From Camarhynchus parvulus (Eukaryota > Chordata > Aves > Passeriformes > Thraupidae): 64,000 bases of DNA. The position numbers were made by a program, and so were the translations under genes. A model generated the notes under the pieces. That model did not search any database. It was not told the origin of the DNA and was given only the letters and a program-made list of their open reading frames with translations. The stretch spans positions 6,548,501 through 6,612,500 of the forward strand of contig NC_044600.1 in the NCBI RefSeq assembly GCF_901933205.1. The letters are read 5' to 3'. Below are positions 53,467 to 64,000 of this stretch, piece after piece; within the stretch, counting starts at the first letter, position 1; every line of letters starts with the position of its first letter.

Positions 53467-56400
53467 CTACAAAAGAGAGGGAGAGCAATATAAATTTCTT
53501 CTTCCAAAAATACAGTTGAACAACTCAAGAATGTTCAGCCATGACAAATCGTATTCCCAGAGGCTCTCTGTTTCCAGTAGGGAAGAGCTTGCTTTATTTC
53601 TGGCATTAGAATAGCTAGAAAATTTAATTTACTACATCTGCCCCTCCCCAACCCACTCGTATTTTGAGCTGGTCTTCAAGAACAACCTGTTATCTCCCTA
53701 ATTCATATTTAAACTTTGATGTCATTTACTACATAAAAATGTAACAGTAGTTTGACCACTAAAACAATTATAATATTTAAATATGTCAAAAGAGAAAATC
53801 AGAATACTAGCCCTGATAGTTTATTATTTACTACCATGATCTAAATTAATATTAAATTTGTGACTCTGAGTCATTTCTATCTATACAAACCTTGCTGCTT
53901 CCTTGATAGCAAATTCAATGAAATACTTCTGAATTTCCATAGGTCCTTGCACCTCCTCAAGAAGAGAAAATATTTTTTCATAATCTAAAAAAAAGATAAA
54001 AATTCAACCAAGTATTAAAAATGAATGTTGCAGATAAAATTGCAGAAAAGCTCAAGAGGCAAGAAGGAAAAACAAAGCTTAGTTTCATGTATCTCTGTAT
54101 GATAAAACACAAGTAAGGCAAGAAAAACACCTGCACTAGCTTTAAGAGCATAACACAGGTGACAGAATAATTTAAAGTAATACTGATGATCTGGGAATTC
54201 AAATGTGGCACCAAAGATTAAGGTTCTCTTTAAAAAGCAGCAGGTAGGAACATTTATCCTCAGCAAATGCAGGCTGGTAGAGAGAAGCCTCCCATTTCCA
54301 TGATCACAGTTAACACACACAGGGCCACCAAACCCTGATCTGGCCTGGAGCCATCGTTTCTGCAAGTACAGGTTGCCATTACATCTCTAGAAAGACAAAT
54401 TATCATCCCTTAGTGTGAGCACAACACTGTCTCATTGGTACAAGGTAAGTATGTCCACTGCAAAAGAATAAACTGGACATATTAAATTGGAAACAAATTT
54501 AAAACCAGTATTGTTTCACTACTTCCCATAACTGACCCCTGTATGAATACATTTATGGTGCTGTGATCAAGAGTCTGCTCAGAGTGATGCAGCAAGCAGA
54601 GGGAGCATAAATGGTGAGACCTCTGAACAAATTACATATTCAAGTCACTACAATTTAGCTTCTTTCTCTGATGACTGCTTGAATTCTGCAGCAAGACAGG
54701 TGACTCACACTGAACAGTTTCACTCTGCATCACCATTTACTAGGCATGAATTTGGTATAAAATTGGATGAGCCCACTTTGCAGACTGTCACTTTTAGTCT
54801 TCAATTCTTAAGAGTTTGCAACTTTTAGTGTTTCATCACTAATTAGTCTCACAAAAAATTTTTTTGAAAGATCACACTGCTATAAACTGTTACTCTTCCC
54901 TTTCAAGCATATTCCAAGATGCACACCCTTAGAGAAATGCGCCTTTGCCCTGCAAAAGGGAGTTTTGATGGACACACAGCAACAAGTACACTTCGTGTAC
55001 ACAGGAGCAGTGCAGCCTAGGGCAGAGTATTCAGTCTCATTAGATCATTTGTAACAAAACCAAAACCTCTGAAAGGTGCTGCTTTTACAGGGCACCTCTT
55101 AGACCTGTGAACCTGTCTTCAAGGGCAAAGCAGGGTGACTTGGCACTCAACCTCCCAAGCACAAGTCTGAACCTCAACTCACCTGCCCAGCATTTCCTCC
55201 TTTTTTGCCCCTCCATTGCTCATTTATGAGCAACCAGAAATTACTCAAAATCTGAAGTTGTGTGTATACTGAAAATAGCTCCTTCCTTCCAGGAAAAGTC
55301 TTCTCTCTCACACCACATATAATATATACTACTAAAATAAAGAAACCCAAATAACTTACTTCTTCCAGGTTTGCGAACCTCTTTCATCACTTTAATTTTG
55401 ATGTCAGCATTGCTTCCCTCCAACATGGTAGGTGTTATTTTAAAGGAATTTGGCACAGATTCAGAAGTAGACTCCATGGCCCGCTTTTGGTCATCTCCAC
55501 TCACACTGTAACTCACAGGCCCTTGAACAAGTGCGTTGGTACCAGGTTTATGATCCAACCCATCTTCACTTAAACAATTGAATTCAACAGGCAAGGAGTC
55601 TAAGTCATTGGGTAACATCTCATCCTCTCCCACAGCAGCTGGAACCACCGGAGCCATTTGCACAGGTAAGCCATCAATTTGCTTCTCCATTGACTGACAA
55701 TTTTCTGCTTTCTTCTCTCCATTGCCATCTTGGACAACATTGTTACTGGTATCTACAAGTGAAAAATACGTATCTTACTGGTGCATAAGTGCAGCATCAA
55801 ATAACCAAACAGAAATAGCTCTGTATCCTTTTTGTCTGAAGTGCTATAGTGTGTAGCAATCTGACAGCACTGGACAATACTCCAACACTTTTATTCAGCT
55901 GTGGATGTGACCAAGGGAATACTTCTCCTTTGGACTGCTGCATGTCCTATCATTACTGCTGAGTCACCATGTTCTGTATTCTTAGTGCAATGTCACGACT
56001 CCCAAGTAAAACTCATGTCCTCCTTCTCTTCCCCAAACCCAGCTAACAGAGTTTTCTTCTGACTCCATTTGCTGCAATCGGTGGGTATGAAAATTCCTAT
56101 TTGTGGGAAAGGAAACAACTGTATTTTAACTTTCCTTCTTCACCACAGAATACACAAAGAAAAACTAAAAGCCGATCTGAGATACCTTCTATCTCCAAAC
56201 AGTTTGTTTTAATTTCAGATTTCATTGCTGTAGCAGCAACCTGTTCACCTAAGCCAACAAAAGAAACCCACTCTCACACAACAGCGACGCACGGACGCGC
56301 TGCCAGAACCTTTTCCCTTCCTCCCCAGATCCCCCCACTACCCGAGCTGCTGCACCCCAGCTCAGCATACCTTTACTTGCTGGGATCCCCTTGAGGCTCA

Positions 56401-59400
56401 GGTAGGAGGGGGAGCCAGGAGCAGGGGGTGGCCCCTTGCCCCCGACGTGGTTGGTGACGACGGGCGGTGCCTGCGGGCGCCGCAGCAGGGGGGACAGGCT
56501 GCGCCGCCGCTTCAGCGATGCCGGCGTGTTCGGCTCCCCGGGACGCTTGATCTTGTTCTGGGGCCCGGCCACAAACTCATCGGCCTCATCTATCATCATA
56601 CCCTGAAAAGAAGTAATAATTTCAGTAGCAGTACAAAGCAGCAACTGTTTGACCAATCCACTGATGATTGAGTCCCTCTGTGTTCAGACTCAAGTGGCTT
56701 TCAGAACACTTGACAGCTCTCAGAACAGACACACCCACCGTAACCAGAGAGAGCCCAGTGCCACTCTGTAAAGCAGCACAATTCCATACACATTCCTCCT
56801 GGACCACATGGGAGACATCCCTCCTTTCCACAGCCTGCACAGGTTAGCAATGTATTGTTTTTGTGGGGGAGAAATTCTATGCACAAATGTTGTCATCTTA
56901 TTGCAGGGGTTCCATACTGTTGTCTCCTTATCGCAAAAGTTTCACACCTTCTTGGTGTTTCTCCTGGGCAGCTCCTCAGAGCATTCACTCTTCTTCACAA
57001 AGCAGCCAATTGACTCCAGTTCCCCTCTCAACCAACCAACCCACTCATTTATAGCCCTCTTCTTCTCACTGGTTACAGCTGGGGCCTGTTAAAAGTCAGG
57101 CCTGTTCCTAATCTTTGACCGTTGGCCCAGTTGCAATTCCTTGGGGTAAGATTACTTTCTACACTATCTGTATTTTCTTATATTCTATCCCCCTACACAC
57201 AAATTATTTCAAGTTGCATTAAATATAAAGGCACAGCAGGCAGCAAGGCCCCTCCTACCTTCTTGTCCTGTTTAAATGGATTGCCAAATGTATGGAGTCT
57301 TTTTGGTTGATCTGGGTCAATTTCCCGAAGAGGTGAAGGCATCATTTTCAGGTATTCCTGGTAATTTCCCATCTGAGCAACAGGAACACTATGAAGGCAG
57401 TCTGCAACAGAAACAAGATCTTAATTTAGTCTTAAAATTAAGGCAATACAAACTTCACACCTCAAGCGTTAGCATTTAAGAACTTGAACTGATTATTTCT
57501 TTTGACTACAGAGGATGAGCTAAGACTACAATTGTGGAAATAAGCCTAATAATAATAAGAATAAAAAATAAGCAAGTTTAATTTCTATCCCGACAACTGC
57601 ATCTTTAGATCACCAGCACCTCACAAAAAACAAAGAGAGCTGCTCTCTGTCTTAAGCTCCCATCACTTTATAACACATGTCTACTGAATCCTGGTGAATG
57701 TGAAAGCTCTCCCATGGAACTCTTATTTTTAAATTTCAAAGCCAGCATCACATCTTGCATGACAGAAGGCAAAGATTTCCTTTCTTCCCCTTCAGAGTTA
57801 AGAAAAGGACATTGTCTGACTCAGCAAGAGATGCAATGGCCACCTCTGCCCTCACACCAAGAACCACTACCTTAAGGAAAGAACAAAAATAGATGTATTC
57901 TCTTCAAACTCTTAATGAAGAATTGTGATTCCTTACCTTCATCCTGCCCCAAGATAAGCCTGTGTGTTTTCAGAAGGTTGGTTCTCATTCTCGTTAGCTG
58001 GTCTAGAAGACTGCGACGAGGAATATCATATGCATTTCTGAATGCCTGTGGCTTCAAGTCCTAGTTTTGTAACAAAATAAGTAACTCTCAGTTAATCCAA
58101 CAGTTCTCACGCATGGAGAAATTCCACTAAGAACTGTAATAACATTAACTTTTAAAAAATGTTAAGTAACTTTAGAGCTTCATAACTGGATACAAGCAGC
58201 TCAGTGGCCGTCTTTTCAACACGACCTTATTCAGCATTAGTGCTTTCAGCTCCATTAAGAGTAAGCACATTAATTTGTGGATGAACAACAATAGCTGTCT
58301 TTTGCAGAGACTGGCACTTAAAACACAGTAATTTTCATGAACTACCACGGGGTTTTCAAACAGTGTCCCAAAATCAAGTGCAAAAAATCTGCATTTACTC
58401 TTCTCCCTCTTTATATCTATGCTGTACTCATCACAGTACAGCAAAGGTACTTTCTTCTACACTAAATCCATAAAAGTTACCCATATAAAACAGATGAGAT
58501 TAACTGCTTAGTCATGCAAGATCACAGTGCTGTTTACCTTGTTTAAAAGTCCTATGTGGAATCCAGCAAATTCTTTAACATTCATTTCTGACAGTCTCAG
58601 TGGAGATTCCCCAGTGATCCCTTGCAGCAGTTGTTTAAAATCCCTACTGTGTACCAAGGAGAGGCCACTGGAGTGATTTTTCACTTTTATTCCAATTTCT
58701 TGTGGAACTTTCTTACCCACTGAACCTATTATCCGTTCCGATTCTATTTTTGTCTAAAATGGAATCACACCGTGAGTTAAAGAATCAGCAGGCACTGCAC
58801 ATTTCCAGTACAAAACACACAGTACATTAGCAGAATAAAACTACAAATTTAGTTCCCTGCTACCTACCCAGGGATACATTGGATTACATAGATTAGATCT
58901 CAAGCATAAAGAAATCCTAATGTGCTAGCATATGGAAAAATATTTAGCCAGTGTATCTAAATTTATATGCCAGTAGGAGGTCTGTGAATATTCCCTGATT
59001 TTGCTGCAAGTCTGTGACTCTCTTGTGTCCCTGAAGAACCATCTTTAAAAGGAAAGAAAAAACAAAATGGAAGGTAGGATCCTCAGGTTACAAAAAATTG
59101 CATTTAAAACAATAGTATTACTCAGACACAGTAATAAAATTTCAGTTTATTTTTGAACCTATGAACTAAGGTTTGCCCTGTATGCTTGCAAAAATATAAG
59201 GGAGAAAAGTTGCAATAGAAATCTGTTTTATGAGTACATTTCTAAAAATGTATCACCTCTCCAATTAGCACAGATTTCTTATTACAGCTACAGAGAATTT
59301 TACTGTATTAACTTCTAACTGTATTCAGAGTTAAGGTTTTTTTTACCCACTAGCAATACCTCCAAAGAAAAAAAAAAAACACCCAACCAACCAAAACCCC

Positions 59401-61375
59401 AGAACCCACTGTGATTGCAAGCCACTTCCCCCAGATCTCCTCCTCTGCACAGTTTGCTTCATTATCTGTGGGAAATTGAATTTAAGGACAGCAGGAGCAC
59501 AGCAGAATTCTGGAATTGCCTGTGCCTATAGAGCAGCTGATAATGCATTCCACACATTCAAACTGTTCCATGTGCTGAGAACGCCTGTGAGAGCCACAGC
59601 AGCCATCTCCAGTCATTCCAACTCCACAGTGCAGATAAATCATATCAATTTGCATATCATTGGATTACCAAAATACCACAGGAAGTTTTATGTCTAGTAG
59701 AGGCTCAGTCATTCAGAGGCTCTGGGATGTATTTTGTGCATTCTTTAAGGCGGAGGATTTTTGCTTTTTAATTTTAAAGGGTGCTTCCCCACTGCTTTCT
59801 AGATATTGAACTGCTGTTTTAAGAGCTCCTCGTGCTAAGGAGGAAGAACTTCCAGGCCCTTACACCTGGGATGGCAGTCTTGGCAAAGAGAAAAGGATAG
59901 ACAGGATTATTTCCCACCAGGTCACACTTAACACATAGACTCTGACCTGAAGGAAACAGGAAGCTCAGATATGAAGCCTGAACTGTGATTTTACTCCCCA
60001 CGGACAAGAACATAGTAATTTTTTTTTGAAAATACGCATTGCCAAGGGAGACATGGAAATAAACATGAGACTGAAAGCAAGCCTCTGACTTCAGCTGTGA
60101 AGAACAACGGCAAGAGGAAGCATAAATCCAATTAATGATTATCTTTGGAGTTTAAAATCTAGCAAATATTTTAAGTATAGCTGAAGAGGTTTCATTTGCA
60201 TTCCTCTCCACCACTTACAGAAGGCACAATCACTGGCTACAGAACCATACTGGATTCATCCATATTTGCAGGGGAAATGCTCACCAATCTTCAATTATAA
60301 TATATGCTGCACACCCATATGAACTCCCACAGGGATTAACTGCTTTATAATGAGATTACCACAAACTAAATAATCAACGCACTTCTAATTGCAAAGGTTT
60401 CATCAATACTACCTGTTGGCTGAGTTTTTTAAGGTAAGAGATAACACTGTAACTAAGTCCACAATCTAAATTATCTGATATCAGATTTGGAGCTCCCATC
60501 ATCCTTAGGGCTTTCTTTAATGGCTATAAGGAAAACAAAATACACAATAGTAAGAGAATAAGTATTTAAAAAAGAAATTTATAAGCTCAATTATAGGAAG
60601 CTAAGGCACATAGATTAGTGCTCTAGCTTTTCCACTTTTGGCCACTAAAATTCAAGTCTATTCAGATAACATGTGACATGAGTTTGGTGTCTAACTAGCT
60701 CACAATGGACATTATGCCACATCACCAAGACACCACAGAGCGTGGTGCCACTGGCAATTTCCACTCCAAGGCTCAGGTCCAGAATAGCCGGGATGATGCA
60801 AGTCCATATTGAGGTGCATTGTCCAAGCTACACGTAAAAGGTGACACAGTGCCTCCCTCCACCCTTTATTTGGCCCAGTCAATATCAGCTTCCCAAGCTG
60901 TAGCACTTCACCCACATTAACAAACAATCTAAGCTGCATTTTCCTTATCCAGTTAATAAAATAATGCCAAATTTGGCTTCTCTGAATGCTCTGAAGTACT
61001 TTTGATCAAAATTCATTTAATATTTAATGATAAGAAAACACATTTATTAAACACTTAATATCTTAACATAGCTACTCCTCCTCCTCAGTATTTCTACAAA
61101 TTCTTTTAATTCTTAAAAATATCTACTCTCATCTACATACCTCTGAAAGGCAGAATGTTAACTACCTAAAATGCCATGATAATTATGTAAAAAAACTTTA
61201 CTGGGAAGAGGTATGATGCAAAGGACTCTGGCCACACCAGCCATTATACCCCGCAGGATGAGATGAGAAGAGGAACATACCAGTAAGTAGTAAGGAGGCA
61301 TTGTTTTTAAGTAGTTGTCAAAAGCCTGCCGCCACTTCAGATTTGGCTTAAGTTTGTGAACCTTAAACAAGTCAT
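53367..61375 (-). CDS. INTS6L: INTS6L (DDX26B): Integrator complex subunit 6-like, C-terminal 501 residues
   Basis: INTS6L is a paralogue of INTS6, the Integrator subunit that links the complex to PP2A and helps terminate RNA polymerase II transcripts and process snRNAs. Exons, 5' to 3': 61375-61281, 60523-60413, 58753-58538, 58060-57937, 57401-57259, 56602-56371, 55752-55360, 53984-53891 and 53466-53367. All phases agree, giving 501 whole codons then TAA. Landmarks are [76 protein letters not shown] (the DEAD string that inspired the old helicase name), HVGGKGPP, and the C-terminal domain MKEVRKPGR ... [18 protein letters not shown] shared with SAGE1 and CT45. The N-terminal VWA part (about 350 residues) lies past the right edge. 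INTS6L is preferred to INTS6 because of HVGGKGPP, the MKEVRK tail and linkage to MMGT1. Confidence 0.95.
53891..53984 (-). CDS. INTS6L: INTS6L coding exon, second from last
   Basis: Encodes [20 protein letters not shown] and [11 protein letters not shown], the helical C-terminal domain. The donor GTTTGTAT is weak. Confidence 0.94.
55360..55752 (-). CDS. INTS6L: INTS6L coding exon, third from last (393 bp)
   Basis: Encodes 130 residues of largely disordered linker ([20 protein letters not shown], then [19 protein letters not shown]) ending [16 protein letters not shown]. This is the least conserved part of the protein and the largest exon in the window for this gene. Confidence 0.93.
56371..56602 (-). 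CDS. INTS6L: INTS6L coding exon with DEAD string (232 bp)
   Basis: Encodes [20 protein letters not shown] onward to [19 protein letters not shown] and [19 protein letters not shown]. It is markedly GC-rich with G or C at nearly all third positions, unlike the AT-rich exons around it. Confidence 0.95.
57259..57401 (-). CDS. INTS6L: INTS6L coding exon (143 bp)
   Basis: Encodes [40 protein letters not shown] and PFKQDKK, conserved in both INTS6 and INTS6L. Confidence 0.96.
57937..58060 (-). CDS. INTS6L: INTS6L coding exon (124 bp)
   Basis: Encodes [40 protein letters not shown] and E. The acceptor is AAAACTAG and the donor GTAAGGAA. Confidence 0.96.
58538..58753 (-). CDS. INTS6L: INTS6L coding exon (216 bp)
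   Basis: Encodes [20 protein letters not shown], then [17 protein letters not shown] and [17 protein letters not shown]. In phase at both ends. Confidence 0.96.
60413..60523 (-). CDS. INTS6L: INTS6L coding exon (111 bp)
   Basis: Encodes [20 protein letters not shown] and [17 protein letters not shown], 37 codons, in phase at both ends. Confidence 0.96.
61281..61375 (-). CDS. INTS6L: INTS6L coding exon, most upstream in the window (95 bp)
   Basis: Encodes [20 protein letters not shown] and [11 protein letters not shown], with two leading bases completing the first D. The acceptor is TTTTGCAG and the donor GTATGTTC. Earlier exons are beyond 64,000. Confidence 0.96.
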
Positions 61376-64000
61376 CTGCAAAAGGAAAACAACAAAACAA
61401 GGTGTCATTTATACAGTCCCAGACTTTTACCTTTGTCCAAAATCATACGTGCCAGGTTTCCCCCCGTTTTCTCCCCACACCCATCTCCCAGTGGGGCTTC
61501 CCCCCAAAAACTGCTCTTAACCTGAGGTGTGAAGGATTGGGAATCCCCACTCCTAGCTGCAGTAGGTAATCCAGAGCAAGTCCCCATTACAAGCAAACTT
61601 ACAAGGTACACCAGACTTAAACACTGCACACAACTACCAGCAGCATGGAAGGTGCAATAGATCCACCTGTTAAGAGTTTCACCTCCCTTGCCTCTCTCTT
61701 GCACATCAGGGAGCCCCTGGATCTGATTAAATCAAACAACATTAATTTGGTTCCAGCTTCAGTTTCAAACCAGCTTTCTTCTGTTCAACCTGTATGATGA
61801 ATTCTGGTCTCCAGTAAAAATATTCTTTGGCATCAAAAGGAAAGAATAAAACAAGTCAAATCAGGGAATTCTTCTGGACAGCTTTGCTGGACTTGCTGCC
61901 AACAGCAGCAGCTACACCTGGCAGACAAGGGGTTACCTCCAGCCACAACACCTGCCTCGTGCCAGGGCAGCAAAGTCTCCCACAGGTATAGACAAGAGAG
62001 AGAAATTAGCTACAAAAACTGCTGTCCTTTAAGAGAGGGGCAAGCAGACATTTCTTGCTTTGGGTAGTGTTTTAGAAGCACGTGGCTCACTCCAGGTGTG
62101 CACCTGGATTTCAGGAATGGCTGAGGTGAAGTGTGGGCCTATTTGCTGTGCACACTGTGAACTCTACACCAAACACAGCATCCTGCAATTTACCATTTGC
62201 AATTATGAATTATCCACTGAAATGAAGGTTCTTAGTAGGATTGTAGCATGCTGTCAAAGTGAGGCTAATGGAAGGATATGCAGGTCTGGAAAAAGGGATG
62301 TTCAAAAATTAACTGGGGAGAGCTGCAGGAGACAGAGATGCACAGAAGAGGGTGTGCAAAAGACAGATGTAGCAAAGAAATAGTTTTCTTCACATTGAGT
62401 TTTCAGGAAGATGTATTTGGAGAAGAAAATTTGACTTGCATAGCACTCTGCACAAATTGAACAGATGTTATGATACTACTTCCCAAGTTCTCATAGACAA
62501 ACCACACTTGATTACAGGTATTTTCCAATCTAAATGAATTCTGGATTATATAAAAACCATACTAGAGATGCTACTTCTCCTCTTCCCTGGCCTGAAAAAA
62601 GTGGGCTGGAGTTGGAGAGGACAAATCAAAATTCCATTTAAAATCTCAATATACTTCAAGCTTAGCACTATTACACTATTATCCAAAAGAACCCGGGGTG
62701 ATATGATGACATGTGGCAAAAAAAACCCCCTTCCATTCTTATTTCACAGACCTATTTCCTTTTTGCAGCAAAATGCAAGTTAAACTACACCCTTCTCAAA
62801 ATTCAACACAAAACCAAAAACTTAAAAAGCAAGATGTTCAGTATTGTAGTATGTCCTAATATTTGACGGCCTATGGGTTGGTTGAGTACAGCTTGAACCT
62901 TAAACCCCTTATCAGCACTTGATTGGTGTCTCACTCGCTGCACTGTGAGGTTGTACCACTATGGGCACAGTGACACGGCACAGGCACTCCTCAGCTCAGC
63001 CACCTGGGCTCCCAATCCACAGCACACTTTTACTCCCAGATATCAAATGCAAAACACCTCCCTGATCTCTGCTATCCCAGGAAAAAATTCTCCAACCTAT
63101 GCAGAGCTTCAGTTTTTAAAAATCAGCCTCCCCACAGCACAAACTCACTGCAGGAACTGCCACCTTCTCAAAAGGGAGGTGAACACAGCCACAAGTTTCA
63201 GAGAGAACTTCACCATCAGCATCTTACCTGCCTCTACCTTGAGAGTTTGAGACACACACTGTCAGCAGATTGCAACACAGGCACTTGAAAGGCACTTTTT
63301 CCCCTGTGCCCTGGGCTGCACATGATGATTTATACAAATAACCAAACTAAAAATAATCCAGTTAACTATGTCTTTCAGAGATTAAACCCCAAATTTTTGC
63401 AGATAAAAATCAAGAAGTATTGAAAAAAACCCTTACACAATTTAGTTTTCCTTCTACCTAATTATTTTCAGATACTAATATCTGCAAAGTCTACTTAATG
63501 CAGAATTCTCTTCATTTCTGAACTCAAAGGGAGTTAAAAGCACCGTATAATTGGGAACATGGTATTAGAAACCATTAGGAATAGGCTGCAAGCACCAACT
63601 CAAGGGATCAGGTAAAATCACACAGACCAGTTAACTGAAAATTCTATTGCAAAGTCTTTATCTACTTCAGATTAATGTACAAAACAACCAAATTGTGACA
63701 GGACACAAAACACACTTTTAACACTCAGTACTACAGAAGGGGGCTGGATGCACCTTTAAAGATCAGTGAACAGTTAAAAAAAAAGAGATCATGAGAAAGA
63801 GGAGAGTCAGCAGGTAATTTAAGTAGTTCAGCTGGAGTCTAAATTACAACAGTCATGCACCATGTAACCCAAAGTAAAACTTAGAACTTTTTTTTTTATT
63901 TTTTAAATCACCACTCACATTAAATTCTACCTCAGCAAGTACACCACCATTCCCTGTTGACTCCTGTACTTCTCCTAATTAGGCACTAATCCTCTATTCT
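61376..64000 (-). other. INTS6L: INTS6L intron continuing past the window edge
   Basis: The exon expected before 61375 should encode a stretch resembling VNLFVMPYNYPVLLPLL; no such codons were found on the minus strand up to 64,000. This is therefore intronic, at least 2.6 kb, with no repeat family recognised. Confidence 0.75.

Larger units (their letters stand above)
53467..61280 (-). other. INTS6L: INTS6L introns within the window
   Basis: Eight introns separate the listed exons, of 424, 1375, 618, 656, 535, 477, 1659 and 757 bp from low to high coordinate. All are GT-AG with U2-type signals. They are AT-rich; no transposon, RNA gene or nested gene was recognised. Confidence 0.75.

Noticed and set aside
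53367..61375. Possibility that the right-hand gene is INTS6 rather than INTS6L
   Set aside because: HVGGKGPP, the KEVRK C-terminal region and linkage to MMGT1 and SLC9A6 all favour INTS6L. INTS6 sits in a different neighbourhood.

Overview
The window is nuclear DNA from a bird, almost certainly a songbird. The evidence is multi-exon vertebrate genes with canonical splice sites, CR1 LINE 3' ends, a SINE with a tRNA-Ile-like head and a CR1 tail (a passerine hallmark), passerine-type solo LTR-like repeats, and a short nuclear copy of bird mitochondrial cytochrome b. The gene order FHL1 (expected just left of the window) - SLC9A6 - MMGT1 - INTS6L matches human Xq26.3. In birds this block lies on chicken 4p / passerine chromosome 4A; that placement is inference from synteny.

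Layout. 1-210 is a CpG-rich, possibly minus-strand promoter (candidate FHL1 5' end). About 0.2-14.1 kb is intergenic, with a CR1 3' end, minisatellites and an apparently perfect 243-bp tandem duplication. SLC9A6 (endosomal Na+/H+ exchanger NHE6) occupies about 14.1-37.0 kb on the minus strand. All 16 coding exons can be placed and they join in frame to 681 codons plus stop, followed by a roughly 3-kb 3'UTR. MMGT1 (EMC5) starts about 1.07 kb away in the opposite direction from a shared CpG island and runs 38.0-42.7 kb on the plus strand; all four coding exons join to 133 codons. About 42.7-52.5 kb is intergenic. INTS6L (Integrator subunit 6-like, formerly DDX26B) runs from about 52.5 kb past the right edge on the minus strand. 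Nine coding exons give the C-terminal 501 residues; the N-terminal VWA part lies beyond 64,000.

The genes are housekeeping genes with unrelated jobs: endosomal pH control, ER membrane-protein insertion, and RNA polymerase II transcript processing. SLC9A6 and MMGT1 share a divergent promoter, while MMGT1 and INTS6L converge.

The most striking structure is in SLC9A6 splicing. Three introns carry full U12-type (minor spliceosome) signals, one of them AT-AC, and a fourth intron uses a GC donor. Other points of interest are a 405-bp repeat with terminal inverted repeats that ends 36 nt from the last SLC9A6 exon, a mitochondrial fragment directly abutting a solo LTR, and a coding-like stretch with a strong splice acceptor just past the INTS6L stop. 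I found no evidence of a wholly new biological system.
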